Assembly: GCA_964546275.1 (NCBI GenBank)
Contig: CAZJJG010000033.1
Coordinates: 1 to 10,145, forward strand
DNA length: 10,145 bases
Reading direction: 5' to 3'
Origin: MED-G78 sp964546275
GTDB lineage: Bacteria > Pseudomonadota > Gammaproteobacteria > Magnimaribacterales > D2472
Shown: one piece after another, positions 6,121 through 10,145 of the stretch
How positions within the stretch are numbered: position 1 is the stretch's first letter
Layout: every line of letters starts with the position of its first letter
Notes under the pieces: model-generated
Told to the model about the DNA's origin: nothing
The model's database searches: none
What the model saw: the letters and a program-made list of their open reading frames with translations, nothing else
Translations under genes and position numbers: made by a program

Positions 6121-7371
6121 ATGGAATACGAAATAAGTCAAAAAGCACAAGATCTAATAAATAGAGTTCAAGATTTTATCAATAAAGAAGTTGCACATAA
6201 TGAAACTCTTTATCATGAGCAATCCAAAGATGCAGATGGCACTTGGGTAGTCCCTCCAATAATGGAAGAAATGAAGGCAAAAGCTAAAGCTGCCGGATTA
6301 TGGAATATGTTTTTACCTGAAAGTAATAATGGGGCTGGATTAACAAATCTTGAATATGCTCATTTAGCCGAAGTTATGGGAGCCCACGGAATTTCATCAG
6401 AAGTCTTTAATTGCTCTGCACCAGATACTGGAAATATGGAAGTTTTAGAAAGATATGGTTCGGATGAACATAAGGAAATGTATCTGAAGCCTCTGTTAAA
6501 TGGAGAAATTCGTTCAGCTTTTGGAATGACTGAACCAGGAGTTGCATCCTCTGATGCTACAAATATCGCTTCTTCAGCTGTATTAGATGGAGATGAGTAT
6601 GTAATTAATGGAGAAAAGTGGTGGACATCAGGTGCTGGCGATCCTAGATGTAAATTTATTATCTTTATGTGTGTAACCAATCCTGAAAATCAAAGACATC
6701 AAAGACAATCTCAAATACTTGTTCCAATGGATGCTGAAGGAGTTGAGATCATCAAAATGATGCATGTATTTGGTTATGATGATGCACCTCATGGTCATGC
6801 TCATATGAAATTTACTAATGTAAGAGTTCCAAAAGAGAATCTTCTTCTCGGTGAAGGTAGAGGTTTTGAAATTGCACAGGGCAGACTAGGACCAGGAAGA
6901 ATTCATCATTGTATGAGAGCTATCGGTTTAGGTGAGAGAGCCCTAGAAATGATGTGTAAACAAAGCTTAACAAGAGTTGCCTTCGGTAAACCTCTTGCAA
7001 GACTAGGTGGAAATATGGATATCATTGCTAATTCAAGAATTGAGTTAGATCAAGCTAGACTTTTAACTTTAAGAGCTGCACATATGATGGATACAGTTGG
7101 AAATAAAGTTGCTGCTAGTGAAATTGCTCAAATTAAAGTTGTTGCTCCAAATATTGTTTGTGACATATTAGATAGAGCTATTCAAATGCATGGTGGAGCA
7201 GGAGTTTCACAAGTTTATCCGTTAGCTTCAATGTATGCTCACATGAGAACATTAAGACTTGCAGATGGTCCTGATGAAGTTCATAGAAGAGCAGTTGCTA
7301 GACATGAGCTTGGTAAATACACTGTAAATGAATCAGGTCAAGTTGAGTCCTCGAATATCTCTAGAAGTTAA
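6121..7371 (+). CDS. Acyl-CoA dehydrogenase, ACAD10/11-like
   Basis: A 416-residue cytoplasmic FAD enzyme expected to oxidise an acyl-CoA at the alpha-beta bond and pass electrons to ETF. The N-terminal helical domain spans about 1-130. The middle beta domain has FGMTEPGVASSDAT (134-147) and NGEKWWTSG (163-171). The C-terminal helical domain spans 245-400, with GRLGPGRIHHCMR (254-266), the FAD-contact QMHGGAGVS (355-363), and LADGPDEVHR (380-389). These blocks match the dehydrogenase half of animal ACAD10/ACAD11 better than short- or medium-chain enzymes. At the place of the MCAD catalytic glutamate (YEG) this protein has D382 (ADG), as that subgroup does. No kinase domain is fused. The last 16 residues are a polar tail. 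AAGGGAG six bases upstream supports the start. It is divergent from the LysR gene and followed after six bases by sbcB. Chain length and substrate are unknown. Confidence 0.9.
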   Translation: MEYEISQKAQDLINRVQDFINKEVAHNETLYHEQSKDADGTWVVPPIMEEMKAKAKAAGLWNMFLPESNNGAGLTNLEYAHLAEVMGAHGISSEVFNCSAPDTGNMEVLERYGSDEHKEMYLKPLLNGEIRSAFGMTEPGVASSDATNIASSAVLDGDEYVINGEKWWTSGAGDPRCKFIIFMCVTNPENQRHQRQSQILVPMDAEGVEIIKMMHVFGYDDAPHGHAHMKFTNVRVPKENLLLGEGRGFEIAQGRLGPGRIHHCMRAIGLGERALEMMCKQSLTRVAFGKPLARLGGNMDIIANSRIELDQARLLTLRAAHMMDTVGNKVAASEIAQIKVVAPNIVCDILDRAIQMHGGAGVSQVYPLASMYAHMRTLRLADGPDEVHRRAVARHELGKYTVNESGQVESSNISRS

Positions 7372-7377
7372 TTATTA

Positions 7378-8793
7378 GTGTCGAAACATAACAATTTAAT
7401 TTTTTATGATACAGAGACGACTGGAATTCAGAGAGATTTTAGTCAGATTCTTCAATGCGGTTCTGTAGTAACAGATAGTTCTTTTAATTCTATAGCAGAG
7501 CAAGATATTGGTTGTGCTCCTTTACCATGGGCCATACCAACCCCTATGGCAATGCTAACAAATAAAAAGACACATCTTTTTAATTCCAACACTTCTCACT
7601 ACGAAATGATTTTAGATCTTCAGCGTCAATGGAAACAATGGACGCTAGATAATCCCGGTATTTTTATTTCTTACAATGGACACTCATTTGATGAAGAGCT
7701 TGTAAGAAGACAATTCTTTTGGAATTTGTTAGAGCCCTATACAACCAATACTAATGGAAATGGCAGGCTAGATCTTATGCTTATGATGCATAATGTTGCA
7801 TGCTTTTTCCCAGAAGCAATAAATATTCCTCTATTTGAAGATGGTCCTAAAATTAGCTTAAAATTAGAGCACATTGCTCGAGCTAATGATGTAAGTGCTG
7901 ATGATGCTCATGATGCTATTGCTGACTGCAATCTTATGATTGATGTAACTAAAAAAATTAGTGATGTCATACCTGATGTTTTTCAATCATTCTTAAATAT
8001 ATCTACAAAACCTGGCGTCATGAATTTGCTTAATTCAGATGGATTTTTAGCACTTGGAGAAGTCTTTAGACGTCAAATGTTTAGATATCCAGTTGTCTGG
8101 TGTGGGAGCGATCCTGTCAGACCAAATGAGATAGTCTTTTTTGATTTAAGCTTCGATGACCCTGAAGAGATCTTAGAGTTAGAACTTTCTGAAATCTTTA
8201 AATTAATTAATGCAGGCGGGCGAGATGGACCTCTTAAAAAATATAAAATAAATAAGACAATACCCATATGCCATAGCGATCATTTGACTGATAAAACAAT
8301 TTTTGATGTTGATTTTGATGAGCTTAATAGAAGAGCTCAGTTAGTAAAAAATCATCAAGATTTTCAAACTAAAGTCTCTCAGGCAATGTCAGATAGAATG
8401 ACTAGTTATCCAGAGCCTGAGCATATAGAACAAACTATATATTCTGGCGGATTCCCTTCTTATAAAGATAAAGATCTTATGCAAGAGTTTCATCTTACCG
8501 ATGATGCTGAGCATAGAATTAAAATAGCTCGCAATTTTGAAGATGAAAGAAGTAGAGTTTTTGCTGAACGGCTTGTATGTCAAATGCATAACCAAGAAGC
8601 GCCTGAAGATTTCAAAAAACGCTATAAAGAAATGCTTGAGGAGCGCATAGCTTCAAAAGGAGTATGGGGTTGTGTTGAATCGTCTATTGATCAGTCTATA
8701 AAGCTATTAGATGAACAAGAAGATGAAGAGGGAGCTAAGATCCTTAAAGATACAATTGATTACTTGAAAAAAATGCAAACTATTGTAGATTAG
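7378..8793 (+). CDS. sbcB: Exodeoxyribonuclease I (SbcB-type 3'-5' ssDNA exonuclease)
   Basis: A 471-residue protein, close to E. coli exonuclease I (475). It degrades single-stranded DNA from the 3' end in recombination and mismatch repair. The DEDDh catalytic set is visible: D11 and E13 in FYDTETTG, D105 in SYNGHSFDEE, and H178 and D183 in AHDAIAD. These correspond to D15, E17, D108, H181 and D186 of the E. coli enzyme by my alignment. The central SH3-like and C-terminal helical regions keep recognisable blocks, YSGGFPS near 360 and an arginine-rich helix FEDERSRVFAERL near 390. The first motif reads DTETTG, not the usual DYETFG. The start is GTG, six bases after the dehydrogenase stop, with only a weak purine run upstream, so translation is probably coupled to that gene. 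An unrelated DnaQ-like nuclease is unlikely given the length and C-terminal match. Confidence 0.82.
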   Translation: MSKHNNLIFYDTETTGIQRDFSQILQCGSVVTDSSFNSIAEQDIGCAPLPWAIPTPMAMLTNKKTHLFNSNTSHYEMILDLQRQWKQWTLDNPGIFISYNGHSFDEELVRRQFFWNLLEPYTTNTNGNGRLDLMLMMHNVACFFPEAINIPLFEDGPKISLKLEHIARANDVSADDAHDAIADCNLMIDVTKKISDVIPDVFQSFLNISTKPGVMNLLNSDGFLALGEVFRRQMFRYPVVWCGSDPVRPNEIVFFDLSFDDPEEILELELSEIFKLINAGGRDGPLKKYKINKTIPICHSDHLTDKTIFDVDFDELNRRAQLVKNHQDFQTKVSQAMSDRMTSYPEPEHIEQTIYSGGFPSYKDKDLMQEFHLTDDAEHRIKIARNFEDERSRVFAERLVCQMHNQEAPEDFKKRYKEMLEERIASKGVWGCVESSIDQSIKLLDEQEDEEGAKILKDTIDYLKKMQTIVD

Positions 8794-8831
8794 TCTTAAG
8801 ATAATTATTTGTAGATAATAAGAATATAAAA

Positions 8832-9776
8832 ATGCACTATTCAAAAACTTTAACAATAATCACTACGATTATTTTTATTTATAGTTGTGGAGGTGGCGGT
8901 GGCGGAAGCAGTGTCGCTCCTATTGCTCCTCCAACAAACACACCTTCAGATCTCACTTGTTCTGACTATCAAACTAATACTCAAAAATGTAGTTTTACTC
9001 ATAATAGTATTCTTAGGGAATACTATTTATATACCCCATCCTCTAATACACCATCATCGAATGCTCCATTGATGTTTGTACTTCATGGTTATGGCAGTTC
9101 AGCTACAAACATAATGTATTACTCAGAATTTCAAAGCCTTGCAGAACAAGATGGCTTTATTCTTGTATACCCACAAGGCTCTTTACTAAATGGTGTATCT
9201 CATTGGAATGTTGGCGGATGGACTGTTGGCAGTACTGTAGATGATGTAGATTTTATTGAAGACCTTATAGATATTGTTGCAACCGATTTATATATTGATA
9301 GTCAACGAATCTACTCAACAGGTATGTCTAATGGGGGTTATATGAGCTATGGCTTGGCATGTAATTCAGATAAATTCGCTGCAATTGCCTCAGTAACCGG
9401 TTCGATGACGCCTGAGATAGATAATGCTTGTAACCCAAGTCATCCTACTTCAGTTTTGCAAATACATGGATTAGAAGACAATACAGTTTTATATGATGGG
9501 GCCTCATGGTCACTTAGTATTCCTGAGGTGATGCTATATTGGCAAGCCTTTAATTCTTGTGACGAGAACCCTTTATCTGTAGTTGCTGATTTTGAAGATG
9601 GCAGTTATATCCTTTATGACTCATATCAAAATTGTTCTAATAGCGTTGGAGTTGAGCTCATTCTTCACAGTGCTATGGGTCATAATTGGCCGCGCCTGAA
9701 CAGTTATGGTGTCAGTGCGACTGAAGAAATATGGACATTTTTTGCCCAATATAATATCGATGGAAAGATTAATTAA
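8832..9776 (+). CDS. Lipoprotein esterase, LpqC/PHB-depolymerase (CE1-like) family
   Basis: A 314-residue secreted alpha/beta hydrolase. The signal peptide ends in a lipobox, IYSC, with C19 the lipidated cysteine; G20 at +2 suggests outer-membrane sorting. Six glycines (20-25) and a Pro/Ser/Thr linker to about 40 form a flexible tether. The hydrolase domain has the oxyanion-loop HGYGSS (85-90), the VDDVDFI helix start (136-142), the nucleophile elbow GMSNGG with S166, D216 in GLEDN, and H284 in MGHNWP. Six further cysteines (43, 53, 177, 200, 243, 268) could form three disulfides. Relatives are feruloyl or acetylxylan esterases and polyhydroxybutyrate depolymerases; the substrate cannot be chosen here. 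A short PSSN repeat lies at 69-77. The start ATG has no Shine-Dalgarno; AT-rich TATAAA lies just before it. The gene is 38 bases after sbcB and 38 bases from the convergent DUF6356-like gene. Confidence 0.87.
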   Translation: MHYSKTLTIITTIIFIYSCGGGGGGSSVAPIAPPTNTPSDLTCSDYQTNTQKCSFTHNSILREYYLYTPSSNTPSSNAPLMFVLHGYGSSATNIMYYSEFQSLAEQDGFILVYPQGSLLNGVSHWNVGGWTVGSTVDDVDFIEDLIDIVATDLYIDSQRIYSTGMSNGGYMSYGLACNSDKFAAIASVTGSMTPEIDNACNPSHPTSVLQIHGLEDNTVLYDGASWSLSIPEVMLYWQAFNSCDENPLSVVADFEDGSYILYDSYQNCSNSVGVELILHSAMGHNWPRLNSYGVSATEEIWTFFAQYNIDGKIN

Positions 9777-9814
9777 ATATTATTATTTATTAAATAGGAT
9801 TAACTTAAAGTTGA

Positions 9815-10009
9815 TTAAAAGTCACTAATTTCATCATTAAGCTTCTTAAGGCCTTTGCTTAGTGTTTCTAATAATATTATTGGTATCAAAGCATGAACTA
9901 ATCCAGCGATACCAATTAAAATTGCTTTAATGCTTAACACTGAAACGCGATATGCATGAGGTAGATATCCGATATTTGCTTTCTTTAAATGTTTAAAATC
10001 TACCCACAT
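9815..10009 (-). CDS. Small membrane protein, DUF6356-like
   Basis: A 64-residue protein with an N-terminal polar segment containing GYLPHAYR (14-21), one long hydrophobic stretch at about 24-48 with GLVHALIP (36-43), and a charged C-terminal tail with a leucine-lysine pattern. This order (GY..H, a central hydrophobic run with AxxHAxxP, then S..I/L..L) resembles the short DUF6356 family found in proteobacteria. Function is unknown; it is probably an inner-membrane protein. The ATG is the first start after an in-frame TAA, with no evident Shine-Dalgarno. It converges on the esterase gene and is divergent from tRNA-Val. Its small size leaves some doubt, but the family-like pattern and the otherwise empty interval favour a real gene. 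Confidence 0.62.
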   Translation of the reverse strand: MWVDFKHLKKANIGYLPHAYRVSVLSIKAILIGIAGLVHALIPIILLETLSKGLKKLNDEISDF

Positions 10010-10050
10010 CGATAAAGTTTAAACCAATAATGTTAATTTAAAAACTGTAT

Positions 10051-10080
10051 ATGAGAATCATCAATAAATATCTGTATAAT
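10051..10080 (+). promoter_or_regulatory. Sigma70-type promoter of tRNA-Val
   Basis: ATGAGA (10051-10056, 4 of 6 to TTGACA), an 18-base spacer and a perfect TATAAT (10075-10080) would start transcription near 10087, about nine bases before the tRNA. GC directly follows the -10 box, a weak echo of the GC-rich discriminator of stringently controlled stable RNA promoters. Confidence 0.6.
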
Positions 10081-10095
10081 GCAAAAACTATTTAT

Positions 10096-10145
10096 AGACC
10101 CGTAGCTCAGTTTTGGTTAGAGCGCCGCATTGACATTGCGGAGGT
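10096..10145 (+). tRNA. tRNA-Val, anticodon GAC, cut by the window end
   Basis: The 5' acceptor strand is AGACCCG (10096-10102), followed by TA. The D stem GCTC (10105-10108) pairs with GAGC (10120-10123). The anticodon stem CCGCA (10125-10129) pairs with TGCGG (10137-10141). The loop TTGACAT gives anticodon GAC (10132-10134), reading GUC and GUU. The window stops in the variable loop, so the T arm and 3' acceptor strand are not visible. The exact first base is inferred from the fixed distance to the D stem. Four T residues precede the GG of the D loop, one more than the usual maximum. Confidence 0.9.

Noticed and set aside
6360..6680. Minus-strand frame of 106 residues inside the acyl-CoA dehydrogenase
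   Set aside because: It is antisense to the FAD-binding signature region of a well supported gene.
9798..9816. Weak hairpin (GATTAAC / GTTGATT, 5-base loop) between the esterase and DUF6356-like genes
   Set aside because: The stem has two G-U pairs and only one C-G pair, and no T run follows on either strand, so it is not a convincing terminator.

Overview
The window is AT-rich, gene-dense bacterial DNA. It is flanked by a complete tRNA-Leu(UAG) at the left edge and the first two thirds of a tRNA-Val(GAC) at the right edge. The gene set points to a streamlined gammaproteobacterium, probably marine and SAR86-like: exonuclease I (SbcB-type), a DntR/NahR-like LysR regulator, an ACAD10/11-type acyl-CoA dehydrogenase, a poly-glycine lipoprotein esterase, low GC, and almost no space between genes. 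The lineage is inferred from gene content and composition, not from a phylogenetic marker. There is no phage, transposon, CRISPR array or broken gene, and no gene-free stretch longer than about 120 bases.

Left part (2-2270): tRNA-Leu, then a major facilitator transporter of the anion:cation symporter type, then a short-form AMP nucleosidase. The nucleosidase start lies a few bases after a perfect TATAAT, so its mRNA may be leaderless. Middle-left (2267-4187): an exported thioredoxin-fold protein on the minus strand runs tail to tail into the nucleosidase. It is divergent from a small four-helix DUF4345-like membrane protein, which in turn runs tail to tail into a CaCA-family Na+/Ca2+ antiporter.

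Centre (4257-8793): this is the most coherent region. An RhlG-like short-chain dehydrogenase converges on a LysR regulator of the DntR/NahR/LinR type. That regulator is divergent from an acyl-CoA dehydrogenase of the ACAD10/11 type. The 120-base divergent spacer holds two AT-N11-AT elements, one resembling the NahR site and one a perfect dyad, so the LysR protein probably controls the dehydrogenase and itself. Exonuclease I (sbcB) follows the dehydrogenase by 6 bases with a GTG start and is probably co-transcribed. The SDR, dehydrogenase and regulator may form a small acyl-CoA or hydroxyacyl catabolic locus. Its substrate cannot be read from the sequence.

Right part (8832-10145): a lipoprotein esterase of the LpqC/PHB-depolymerase family, a 64-residue DUF6356-like membrane protein on the minus strand, and a good sigma70-type promoter driving tRNA-Val.

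Three of the four convergent junctions overlap. Two of them share the same four bases, CTAG, as stop codons on both strands. I saw no convincing intrinsic terminator anywhere. Apart from the regulatory region and the ACAD10/11-type locus, the content looks like ordinary streamlined housekeeping and accessory metabolism. I see no clear evidence of a wholly new system.
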